Origin: Arthrobacter pigmenti
Lineage (GTDB): Bacteria; Actinomycetota; Actinomycetes; Actinomycetales; Micrococcaceae
Reading direction: 5' to 3'
Assembly (NCBI RefSeq): GCF_011927905.1
Contig: NZ_JAATJL010000001.1
Span: 372,001-436,000 of the forward strand
Length of the DNA: 64,000 bases
Each line of letters opens with the position of its first letter. Position 1 is the stretch's first letter. The notes under the pieces were generated by a model. That model saw nothing but the letters and a program-made list of their open reading frames with translations. It did no database searches and was not told the DNA's origin. The translations under genes were made by a program, and so were the position numbers. Of this stretch, positions 38,502-46,449 are shown in pieces.

Positions 38502-40819
38502 GTAGCCTTCTCCAGCCGGATCACTACCGATTTCGACGTCGGCGTCCCACTGACGTCGGCGGTGGAGTCCAACGGGACCAGAACGTTGGTCTCGGGGTAG
38601 TACGCTGCCGCGCAACCGCGCGGAGTGGGGTACGCAACTGCACGGAAGTTCTCCGCCCGGCGCTGCACGCCGTCGTCGTACTCTGACACAAGATGCACCA
38701 TGGAGCCGTCCGTCAGGCCGGCCTCCCGCAGATCCTCAGCGTGGACGAATACCACGCGGCGGCCGCCGCGGATGCCGCGGTAGCGATCGTCCTTGCCGTA
38801 GATCGTGGTGTTGTACTGATCGTGTGAGCGCAGGGTCTGCAGCAGCAGCCGCCCCTCGGGGACGCGCGGGTACTCGAGCTGGTTGCCGGTGAAGGATGCT
38901 TTGCCTGTTTCGGTGGGGAAGTGACGGTTGTCCCTGGGCCCGTGCGGGAGGATGAAGCCGCCGTCGTCAATCTTTTTCTCGTAGGACTCGAATCCGGGAA
39001 TGACGGCGGCAATGTGTTCCCGGATCAGCGCGTAGTTGCCCTGCAGGGCTGGCCAGTCAACCTTCGGAGCGGATGCGCGGTAGGGGCTGTCCGGGCGGGA
39101 GAACAGGTGTTCGGCTAGCCCGCAGACAATCGCGATCTCAGAGCGGACCTCCGGGCCGGGGGGAGTCAGCCGCCCGCGGGAGGCGTGTACCGCGCTCATG
39201 GAATCTTCGACCGTGACCCGCTGGTCTCCCGACGCCTGGGTGTCGCGGTCAGTGCGTCCCAGTGCGGGCAGGATGAGCGCCCGCCTGCCGGTGATCAGAT
39301 GGGAACGGTTGAGTTTCGTGGACACCTGTACGGTGAGCCGCGTGGTGCGCAGCGCGGCGTCCGTAACCTCGGAATCCGGGGTAGCCCGGACGAAGTTGCC
39401 GCCCATGGCCATGAAGACGCGCACGTTTCCATCCCGCATGGCCCGGATTGCGCCCACGGTGTCGTATCCGTGTTTTCTCGGTGATGAGAAGCTGAAGCGC
39501 GCATCGAGGGCGTCATGGAAGGCGGGCGGCATCCGTTCGAAGATGCCCATCGTGCGGTCACCCTGCACGTTCGAGTGCCCCCGAACCGGGCAGAGCCCCG
39601 CGCCGGGCTTGCCGATGTTGCCCTGCAGGAGAAGTACGTTGACGACGTCGCGGAGCATCGCGACCGAGTGCTTGTGCTGGGTCAGTCCCATAGCCCAGCA
39701 GACAATGGTGCCCTTCGCGGCGATCATGCGCTCGGCAACGGAGACGATTTGTTCGCGGGTGAGCCCTGTCGCTTCGAGGATGCTGTCCCACTCCACCGTG
39801 CGCAGCTGGTGCAGGTACTCGTCCAGCCCAAGGGTGGATTCGCGGATGAAGTCGTGGTCGAAGACGGTTCCGGTGGCTTCCTCGCGCTCAAGCAGGTGCT
39901 TGCCGATGCCCTGGAAAAGCGCCTGGTCACCGCCGATCCGGATCTGCAGGAAGTCATCGGCAAGCTGCGTGCCGCCTCCGAACCGGGAACCGAGCAGACC
40001 GCTGACCGTCTGCGGGTTCTCGAACGTCATCAGGCCCGCCTCCGGCAGCGGGTTGATCGCGACGATCTGTGCGCCGTTCTTCTTGGCCTTCTCGAGGGAC
40101 GTGAGCATGCGCGGGTGGTTGGTGCCGGGATTTTGTCCTGCGATCAGGATGAGCGGCGCGGTTTCCAGGTCCTCCAGGGAAACCGACCCCTTGCCGATGC
40201 CGATGGTCTGAGTCAATGCCGAACCGGAGGACTCATGGCACATGTTCGAGCAGTCCGGCAGGTTGTTGGTGCCGATCCCGCGGACCATGAGCTGGTAGAG
40301 GAATGCCGCTTCGTTCGAGGTGCGCCCCGATGTGTAGAACACCGCTTCATCGGGGCTCTGAAGTGCCTCAAGTTCCTCCGTGATGATGCCGAACGCCTCG
40401 TCCCAGCTGGCCGGGCGGTAGTGGGTGCCGCCGTCGTCGAGCAGCATCGGGTGTGTGAGGCGGCCCTGCTGGCCGAGCCAAAAGTCGTCATGCTCCGACA
40501 GGTCGCTGACCGAGAATCGCTCGAAGAACGACGGCGGCACGGTCCGCTTGGTCGCTTCTTCGGCCACAGCCTTGGCGCCGTTCTCACAGAACTCGGCGCG
40601 GTGCCGGTTTTCGCCCTCCGGCCACGCGCATCCCGGGCAGTCGAAGCCGCTGACCTGATTCACGGCGAGCAGGGTCTGGGCACTGCGGACCGGACCCATC
40701 TGCTCCAGTGAAATCTTGAGCGCATGCGCCACTGCGGGCAGGCCCACCGCCTGCTTCTTCGGTGCGGCGGACTTGAGCCCAGCCTCATTGATGCCGTCTT
40801 TCGGGGCTCGCGTTGCCAT
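38492..40819 (-). CDS. FdhF/YdeP-family molybdopterin oxidoreductase
   Basis: A 775-residue member of the FdhF/YdeP group, related to formate dehydrogenase alpha subunits. It binds bis-MGD. Landmarks: SGFDCPGCAWPE near the N-terminus (CxxC), FYTSGRTSNEAAFLYQL, SNMCHESSGSALTQTIGIG (the Cys is a candidate Mo ligand region), GQNPGTNHPRMLTSL, CPVRGHSNVQGDRTMGI. The C-terminal domain has RSHDQYNTTIYGKDDRYRG. Electron partner is unknown; no beta/gamma subunits are adjacent. Three motif copies lie in the sense direction as DDGG/DDGV. FdhD is divergent. Confidence 0.93.
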   Translation of the reverse strand: MATRAPKDGINEAGLKSAAPKKQAVGLPAVAHALKISLEQMGPVRSAQTLLAVNQVSGFDCPGCAWPEGENRHRAEFCENGAKAVAEEATKRTVPPSFFERFSVSDLSEHDDFWLGQQGRLTHPMLLDDGGTHYRPASWDEAFGIITEELEALQSPDEAVFYTSGRTSNEAAFLYQLMVRGIGTNNLPDCSNMCHESSGSALTQTIGIGKGSVSLEDLETAPLILIAGQNPGTNHPRMLTSLEKAKKNGAQIVAINPLPEAGLMTFENPQTVSGLLGSRFGGGTQLADDFLQIRIGGDQALFQGIGKHLLEREEATGTVFDHDFIRESTLGLDEYLHQLRTVEWDSILEATGLTREQIVSVAERMIAAKGTIVCWAMGLTQHKHSVAMLRDVVNVLLLQGNIGKPGAGLCPVRGHSNVQGDRTMGIFERMPPAFHDALDARFSFSSPRKHGYDTVGAIRAMRDGNVRVFMAMGGNFVRATPDSEVTDAALRTTRLTVQVSTKLNRSHLITGRRALILPALGRTDRDTQASGDQRVTVEDSMSAVHASRGRLTPPGPEVRSEIAIVCGLAEHLFSRPDSPYRASAPKVDWPALQGNYALIREHIAAVIPGFESYEKKIDDGGFILPHGPRDNRHFPTETGKASFTGNQLEYPRVPEGRLLLQTLRSHDQYNTTIYGKDDRYRGIRGGRRVVFVHAEDLREAGLTDGSMVHLVSEYDDGVQRRAENFRAVAYPTPRGCAAAYYPETNVLVPLDSTADVSGTPTSKSVVIRLEKATAS

Positions 40820-40882
40820 TTGCCCTCACATCCTCGTGTTGGAGTCAACTAGTCTCATTCTAGGAGCAGGAAGGAGGCTGAT

Positions 40883-41713
40883 GTGGCGCGAGTGACGGAC
40901 CGGCGGCGGATTGTGCGCTTCCGGCTTGACGGCCCGCCGAGCCGTCGCGAGGACCGGCTGGCAGGGGAGGAGCCGCTGGAGATCCGGCTTGGAGCGCGCG
41001 CCTTCACGGTCACGATGCGCACGCCGGGGGAGGACTTTGACCTGGTGGCGGGATTCCTCGTCTCCGAGGGCGTGGTCAGCGAGCCGGGCGAGATCATCAG
41101 CCTGCGGTACTGCGCAGGCGTCGATGAACAGGGCCAGCAGACGTTCAACGTGGTGGAGGCCCAACTCCGCCCTGACGTTCCGCTCCCGGACACCGGGATG
41201 GAACGTCACGTCTATACCTCCAGTTCCTGCGGGATTTGCGGGACGGCGTCGATCGACGCGGTGCGGAAGTCGGCCCGCTTCGAGAAGCACGACGACGACG
41301 GCGCGGTGGATCTCGCGGTTCTCGCCTCGCTGCCGGAGCGGCTGCGTGCCGGCCAGAAGCTCTTCGACCGGACCGGAGGGGTCCATGCAGCGGGACTGTT
41401 CAGCCGGGATGGTGAGCTGTTGTGCCTCCGTGAAGACGTGGGCAGGCACAACGCCGTCGACAAGGTTGTGGGCTGGGCGCTGCGCGCCGGCCATCTGCCG
41501 CTGTGCGGGACCATTCTGCAGGTTTCAGGCCGCGCCTCGTTCGAGCTCGTCCAGAAGGCGCACCTCGCGGGGGTGCCGATGCTCGCGGCGGTGAGTGCGC
41601 CGTCGTCGTTGGCGGCTGATCTGGCTGAGAAAACGGGCATCACCCTTGTGGGTTTCAGTCGTGGAAATACGCTCAACTGTTACGCGCATTCTCACCGCAT
41701 CCGCGCGGAATAG
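40883..41713 (+). CDS. fdhD: Formate dehydrogenase accessory sulfurtransferase
   Basis: A 276-residue FdhD, which moves sulfur from IscS to the Mo cofactor of FdhF-type enzymes. It has the conserved SSCGICGTASIDAV (CxxC), FDRTGGVHAAGLF, EDVGRHNAVDKV, and the C-terminal GFSRGNTLNCYA. AAGGAGG precedes the GTG start. It is divergent from its likely client. The gene holds the dispersed motif twice: forward at 41292 (HDDDGAV) and reverse at 41597 (SAPSSLA). Confidence 0.96.
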   Translation: MARVTDRRRIVRFRLDGPPSRREDRLAGEEPLEIRLGARAFTVTMRTPGEDFDLVAGFLVSEGVVSEPGEIISLRYCAGVDEQGQQTFNVVEAQLRPDVPLPDTGMERHVYTSSSCGICGTASIDAVRKSARFEKHDDDGAVDLAVLASLPERLRAGQKLFDRTGGVHAAGLFSRDGELLCLREDVGRHNAVDKVVGWALRAGHLPLCGTILQVSGRASFELVQKAHLAGVPMLAAVSAPSSLAADLAEKTGITLVGFSRGNTLNCYAHSHRIRAE

Positions 41714-41822
41714 GCGATGCCCAGCCGGGGTTGCTTCAGAAGGAAGGCGCCTTTTCCACCCAGCGGACCGAAACTGTCCGTGACGGGTCCTATGGTTGAG
41801 AGCGACTAACGGGAGGCGATCC

Positions 41823-43739
41823 ATGAGCATGGAAGGCGCGGCCTGGAGTTCCCTTTACCGGATCTCCTCCGCCAAGAACGGTAACAACAAGTTTTCGAAG
41901 GAGACGCTGAAGCGGATCCTCTCTTTCGCCGTGCCGTACAAGTTCAAGCTGGTGCTGTTCATTGTGCTTTCGGTGGTCTCCGCTTTCCTGGCAGTTGCCA
42001 CCCCGGTACTTGCGGGGCAGGTGGTCGATGCGATCATCGCCGGAACCGGCGTGGAGACCATTGTGTGGCTCGCCGTCGTTATTGCGCTCGTTGCGATTGC
42101 AGATACTGCGGTCGGCCTGGCCACCCGTTGGTACTCCTCGCGGATCGGTGAGGGAGTGATCCTCGACCTGCGCACGGCGGTGTTCGACCATGTGCAGAAG
42201 ATGCCAATTGCGTTCTTCACGCGGACCCGAACCGGCGCGCTGGTGAGCCGGCTGAATAATGACGTGATCGGCGCGCAGCAGGCGTTCAGCGGAACGCTCT
42301 CCGGGGTGGTCAGCAACCTGGTGGCGCTGATCCTCACCCTGATTGTCATGCTCAGCACGTCCGTTCTGGTGACGGTCCTTGCAATCATCATGTTGCCGAT
42401 CTTTCTGCTGCCCGCCCGGCGGATGGGGCGACGGCTGGCGTCGCTGCGGCGTGAGGCGGCGGACTACAACTCGACCATGAGCACGCAGATGACGGAGCGG
42501 TTCTCGGCGCCGGGCGCCACGCTGGTGAAGCTCTTCGGTCGTCCCGATGAGGAATCGGATGAGTTCCGGGTCCGGGCTGCCCGCGTTCGGGACATCGGCG
42601 TCCGTACCGCGATGCTGCAGTTCGTGTTCTTCTCGGCGCTGATGCTCGTTTCTGCGCTTGCGCTGGCGCTCGTGTACGGGCTCGGCGGAACGCTTGCCCT
42701 GGGCAGAGCGCTGGACACCGGCGAGGTGGTGACCCTCGCGCTCCTGCTCACGCGGCTTTACGCCCCGTTGACCTCGCTGGCCAACGCACGCGTGGAGATC
42801 ATGAGTGCGCTGGTGAGCTTCGAGCGGGTGTTCGAGGTGCTGGACCTGGACCCACTCATCAAGGAAAAGCCCGACGCCGGCACCATTCCAGCCGGTCCAG
42901 TTGCCGTTGAGTTCGACGACGTCCGGTTTGGCTACCCGTCTGCGGACAAGGTCTCGCTGGCCTCCCTTGAGGAAGTGGCAATACTGGACACCCGCGGCGG
43001 TGAAGAGGTGCTGCACGGCATCGATTTCCGGATAGAACCCGGCCAGACCGTGGCGCTGGTGGGCACCTCGGGCGCTGGGAAGTCCACCATCGCCCAGCTG
43101 CTGGCCCGGCTGTACGACGTCGACGAAGGCGCGGTTCGCATTGGCGGGAAGGACGTTCGCGATGTGACGTTCGAGTCCATGCGGCACACGCTCGGAATGG
43201 TGACCCAGGACGGCCATCTGTTCCACGAAACCATCGGTGCCAACCTCCGGCTGGCGCGCCCCGGCGCCACGGATGAAGAGGTGTGGGACGCCGTACGCCG
43301 GGCCCGCCTGGAAACCCTGATCAGGGCGCTACCCGATCAATTGGACACCATGGTTGGGGAGCGGGGCTACCGGTTGTCCGGCGGTGAACGCCAGCGCATG
43401 ACGATCGCCCGGCTGCTGCTGGCCCAGCCCCGCGTTGTGATCCTGGATGAGGCCACCGCTGCGCTGGATTCAACCTCGGAGGCAGCGGTGCAGGCCGCCC
43501 TGAGCGAAGCGCTGGAGGGACGGACCGCGCTTGTGATCGCCCACAGGCTGTCAACCATTCGTAGTGCGGACCAGATCCTGGTGATCGAGGAGGGACGCAT
43601 TGCGGAGCGGGGAACCCATGATGAACTGCTTACCCGTGACGGCCGCTACGCGGAGCTGCATCGCACGCAGTTCGCCGTCCAGAAGGCAGTTGCCCCGGAT
43701 GAGCTGCCGGAGTCGCTCGACGCAGCCCTCACGGAGTAG
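41823..43739 (+). CDS. ABC exporter, fused membrane and ATP-binding domains
   Basis: A ~638-residue half-transporter. The type-1 ABC membrane domain has six helices (residues ~30-330), with FFTRTRTGALVSRLNNDVIG as the coupling region. The ATPase has Walker A VGTSGAGKSTIAQLL, Q-loop VTQDGHLF, signature RLSGGERQRM, Walker B VVILDEATAALD and H-loop IAHRLSTI. It likely exports a drug, lipid or peptide as a homodimer. Strong GGGAGG upstream of ATG 41823. Its last 11 bases overlap the convergent YczE gene. Confidence 0.93.
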   Translation: MSMEGAAWSSLYRISSAKNGNNKFSKETLKRILSFAVPYKFKLVLFIVLSVVSAFLAVATPVLAGQVVDAIIAGTGVETIVWLAVVIALVAIADTAVGLATRWYSSRIGEGVILDLRTAVFDHVQKMPIAFFTRTRTGALVSRLNNDVIGAQQAFSGTLSGVVSNLVALILTLIVMLSTSVLVTVLAIIMLPIFLLPARRMGRRLASLRREAADYNSTMSTQMTERFSAPGATLVKLFGRPDEESDEFRVRAARVRDIGVRTAMLQFVFFSALMLVSALALALVYGLGGTLALGRALDTGEVVTLALLLTRLYAPLTSLANARVEIMSALVSFERVFEVLDLDPLIKEKPDAGTIPAGPVAVEFDDVRFGYPSADKVSLASLEEVAILDTRGGEEVLHGIDFRIEPGQTVALVGTSGAGKSTIAQLLARLYDVDEGAVRIGGKDVRDVTFESMRHTLGMVTQDGHLFHETIGANLRLARPGATDEEVWDAVRRARLETLIRALPDQLDTMVGERGYRLSGGERQRMTIARLLLAQPRVVILDEATAALDSTSEAAVQAALSEALEGRTALVIAHRLSTIRSADQILVIEEGRIAERGTHDELLTRDGRYAELHRTQFAVQKAVAPDELPESLDAALTE

Positions 43740-44370
43740 TGGTGGTCGGTGCCCCTTCGCCGTCGAGCTTTGGCTCCTTACGCTCCTCCGGTACCCGCAA
43801 CCGGGGGAGCGTGATGTTCACCAGCGGGCCCACCAGGAGCGCGAAGGCGACGGTGCCAACACCCACGGTTCCGCCCAGCACCCAGCCGAGGGCGAGCACT
43901 GAGACCTCGATCCCGGTGCGCACCTTCCAAATGGCCCACCCCCACCGGTGATTGATGCCGGTCATGAGTCCATCTCGTGGGCCTGGCCCCATCCGGGCCC
44001 CGATGTAGAGGCCGGTAGCTACCGCGAGGAGCAGCAGCCCTGCAGTGAAGAGGAGAACCTGCACCCACAGCTCGGTTTGCTGAGGAACGACGGCGAGAGC
44101 CACCTCAGCGCTCGGCCCGACGAGCAGGACGTTCAGAACAGTCCCAACACCCGGCTTCTGCCGGATGGGAATCCACAGCAACAGGACCGCCAGGCCAATC
44201 AGGTTGGTGGTCAGTCCAAACGGGATGCCGCTCTGCAGCGAAACGCCCTGGCCAAGGACATCCCACGGTGAGACACCGATCCCGGCTCGGATCATCATGC
44301 CGATCGAGAAGCCGTACAGGAAGAGGCCGAGCAGAAGCTGCACCACGCGGCGCACGAGAAGAAGGGACAT
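43729..44370 (-). CDS. YczE/YyaS/YitT family membrane protein
   Basis: A ~213-residue protein with five membrane helices. Typical YczE segments: GFSIGMMIRAGIGVSPWDVL, GPGPRDGLMTG and TGIEVSVLALGWVLGG. The family is unassigned in function but is often controlled by a divergent MocR regulator, as here. ATG 44370 has GGAAG upstream; the frame extends further upstream without similarity. The C-terminus is acidic and basic mixed and overlaps the ABC exporter gene. Confidence 0.9.
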   Translation of the reverse strand: MSLLLVRRVVQLLLGLFLYGFSIGMMIRAGIGVSPWDVLGQGVSLQSGIPFGLTTNLIGLAVLLLWIPIRQKPGVGTVLNVLLVGPSAEVALAVVPQQTELWVQVLLFTAGLLLLAVATGLYIGARMGPGPRDGLMTGINHRWGWAIWKVRTGIEVSVLALGWVLGGTVGVGTVAFALLVGPLVNITLPRLRVPEERKEPKLDGEGAPTTTTP

Positions 44371-44388
44371 ACTTCCAGTGAACTGCTC

Positions 44389-44428
44389 AATTGGCCTTCC
44401 CACAAGATGCCAATTCGAATAAACTGGC
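44389..44428. promoter_or_regulatory. Three MocR half-sites between yczE and the MocR gene
   Basis: AATTGGCC (44389-44396) and AACTGGCC (44422-44429) are direct repeats 33 bases apart; GCCAATT (44409-44415) between them forms an inverted pair with the first. Direct repeats of this size are the usual target of MocR/PdxR regulators. They lie four bases before the MocR start. Confidence 0.65.
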
Positions 44429-44431
44429 CTG

Positions 44432-45847
44432 ATGCAGACACTCTCGGCTCGCAGGTTGGACATGCTACTCGCTGAGTGGCGTGGCACCGCTCCCGCTTAC
44501 AGTGCACTCGCGGATCGTGTTCGCCTGCTCATCCTCGATGGACGGATTCCGATTGGGACCAGGCTCCCGGCTGAACGCGAACTTGCGCAGCAGTTGCACC
44601 TGAGCCGGACCACTGTTTCGGCCACGTTCGCCCGTCTGCGCGATGCGGGGTACCTTTCGAGCACCCGCGGGTCAGGCAGCGTTGCGATGCTGCCTGCCGG
44701 CGAACCAGTGGCGGCGGAGCTTCCGGGCCAGGGACTGCTCGATTTCAGCAAGGCCGCGCTACCTGCCGCGCACCAACTGGCGGATGCTGCAACCCGGGCC
44801 GCCGCTTCGCTTCCCACGTTCCTGGGTAGCCCGGGTTACGATCCCGTCGGTTTGCCCCAGCTCCGGCAGGCCATCGCCGACCGCTATGCCGCACGCGGCC
44901 TGCCCACCGACCCCGCACAGGTGATGGTGACGATCGGTGCGCAACATGCAATCGCGCTCCTCTCCCGGGTAATCCTCGACCGCAGCGATACCGCCGTCGT
45001 CGAGACGCCCAGCTATCCCCACGCCTACGAAGCGCTGCGGTCGGCCGCCAGGAGGCTGGTGCCGGTGAACGTCACTACCTCCGGCGGCTGGGACGAGGAT
45101 GCCCTCCGGCAGGCCTTCGCACGCACCCATCCGGCGCTCGCCTACGTGATGCCGGATTTCCAGAACCCCACCGGGTGCACCATGGGTTCAGAGCAACGAA
45201 CCGAACTCCTGCGGACCGCTTCGAAGCACGGCACCGTTGTTGTGGCGGATGAGACGATGGCCGAGCTGGCAATCGACGACGACGGCGCCCGCCCCCTTCC
45301 GCTGGCCGCCTATGGGCCCGCCGTGCTGATAGGTTCGCTGGGCAAGACCGTGTGGGGCGGGCTTCGCATCGGCTGGATTCGGGCGGAGCCGGACCTGGTC
45401 CAGCGGCTGGTGCGGGCCCGCTTTTCCCACGACCTCGGTACGCCCATCCTTGAACAGCTGATCGCAGCCGATGTGCTCGGACAGTACGAGTCCATCCTTG
45501 CCGAACGCGGGCGCCGGCTGCGCGAAGGACGTGACCAACTGGCTTCGCTGCTCAGGGATCGGCTACCAGGCTGGGACGTTCCAGGGGTGAGGGGTGGGCT
45601 CGCTCTCTGGGTGGGGCTCGGTCAGCCCGTGAGTTCGCAACTCACCCTGGCTGCACGGAACGAAGGCCTGTTGCTGGCCGCCGGGCCGCGCTTCGGGCTC
45701 GATGGTGCGTTTGAGCGGTTCCTGCGCATTCCATTCAGTTACCCGGAGGAGCAGACGGAACGCGCCGTTGACATTCTTGCGCGGTGTTGGAAAGCGCTGC
45801 CGCTCGCGCAGCCTTCGGAAACCGGCTATCTGGCTGAAGTGGTCTGA
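44432..45847 (+). CDS. MocR/PdxR-type GntR regulator with aminotransferase domain
   Basis: A 471-residue fusion of an N-terminal GntR winged helix (ALADRVRLLILDGRIPIGTR, LPAERELAQQLHLSRTTVSA) and a fold-type-I aminotransferase domain. The PLP lysine is in LIGSLGKTVWGGLRIGW, with MPDFQNPTGCTM and VVADETMAEL nearby. In such regulators PLP is a sensor. It is divergent from the YczE gene, the same pairing as YczR/YczE. Motif copies at 44992 and 45276 encode DTAVVE and IDDDGAR. Confidence 0.93.
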   Translation: MQTLSARRLDMLLAEWRGTAPAYSALADRVRLLILDGRIPIGTRLPAERELAQQLHLSRTTVSATFARLRDAGYLSSTRGSGSVAMLPAGEPVAAELPGQGLLDFSKAALPAAHQLADAATRAAASLPTFLGSPGYDPVGLPQLRQAIADRYAARGLPTDPAQVMVTIGAQHAIALLSRVILDRSDTAVVETPSYPHAYEALRSAARRLVPVNVTTSGGWDEDALRQAFARTHPALAYVMPDFQNPTGCTMGSEQRTELLRTASKHGTVVVADETMAELAIDDDGARPLPLAAYGPAVLIGSLGKTVWGGLRIGWIRAEPDLVQRLVRARFSHDLGTPILEQLIAADVLGQYESILAERGRRLREGRDQLASLLRDRLPGWDVPGVRGGLALWVGLGQPVSSQLTLAARNEGLLLAAGPRFGLDGAFERFLRIPFSYPEEQTERAVDILARCWKALPLAQPSETGYLAEVV

Positions 45848-46053
45848 CCGGGCCGCCTCGCAAGCCGGGTTGTCAGCCGCAGATTCTTGTTCGGTCCGGT
45901 CACCAGCCAGGAGAAGTGCGCCGTCGTCGTCGTTCTGGGCGAAAGTCGCGGCACCGGTGAAGGTACCGGCGGTGCTGAATCCAGGTCCTCCAGGGTGCGG
46001 CTGACGTCCCAGGTTCCCGGGAGGAAGGCGCGAAGGGCGGTATCGGAATGCAC
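45848..46053 (-). pseudogene. Broken DUF6314-like gene (frameshift and 3' truncation)
   Basis: Read from a GTG at 46053, the frame gives ALRAFLPGTWDVSRTLEDLD, the typical DUF6314 opening. The continuation expected for the family, AGTFTGAATFAQNDDDGALLL, is present but in another frame (shift near 45985-45995). After ~65 residues the sequence runs into the MocR stop region, where the remaining half of the ~140-residue family is missing. The motif at 45918-45930 lies in the second part. The family assignment is from memory and would need a search. Confidence 0.5.
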
Positions 46054-46062
46054 TGGCGTTGG

Positions 46063-46449
46063 TTACAGGTCGAAGTAGTTGCGGATGTCGTTCAAGAAAT
46101 CGAGGTCCGGACTGAGATCGCTGGGAGTGACGTAGACGGACCGATCTTGCGAGTACACGACGTAGCTCAAGTCGGTTGATTCGTCATCGGTTTCGGCGGC
46201 GAACGCTTTCAAACTATCTTCCAGGATGCGAAGCAGTTCCTGGCTGTCGTTAGTAGAGGTAGCAATCTCGATCCGTGTCGTGCTACTCATGCCTGCATGG
46301 TTCGAATAGCTGACCGATTGGCTGTCCACCCCCTCGATGCTGGCGATCGCTTCTGCATACCTATCCTCCCGCGACTCACCGAAGCAGCCGGTTGTAACGA
46401 GAGTGACCATGCACAGCAATAGGAGGAGCAGGAGCCGCGATTTCGACAT
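46063..46449 (-). CDS. Small lipoprotein, candidate immunity protein of the WXG-lipase
   Basis: A 128-residue lipoprotein: signal LLLLLLLCMVTLVTTGC with lipobox TTGC (Cys22). The mature part looks like one alpha/beta domain with acidic patches (AAETDDESTDLSYVVYSQD). Its start shares one base with the stop of the lipase gene, so the two are co-translated. In S. aureus the type VII lipase effector TslA is blocked by adjacent lipoproteins; by analogy this could be an immunity protein. No sequence similarity to those was checked. Confidence 0.7.
   Translation of the reverse strand: MSKSRLLLLLLLCMVTLVTTGCFGESREDRYAEAIASIEGVDSQSVSYSNHAGMSSTTRIEIATSTNDSQELLRILEDSLKAFAAETDDESTDLSYVVYSQDRSVYVTPSDLSPDLDFLNDIRNYFDL

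Noticed and set aside
41744-41757. Terminator after fdhD at AAGGCGCCTT
   Set aside because: The palindrome has almost no loop and only a short T-run, so a stable hairpin is doubtful.
45826-46053. A functional 75-residue gene here
   Set aside because: Its second half has no family-like sequence in that frame, while the expected continuation is in another frame; treated as a pseudogene.
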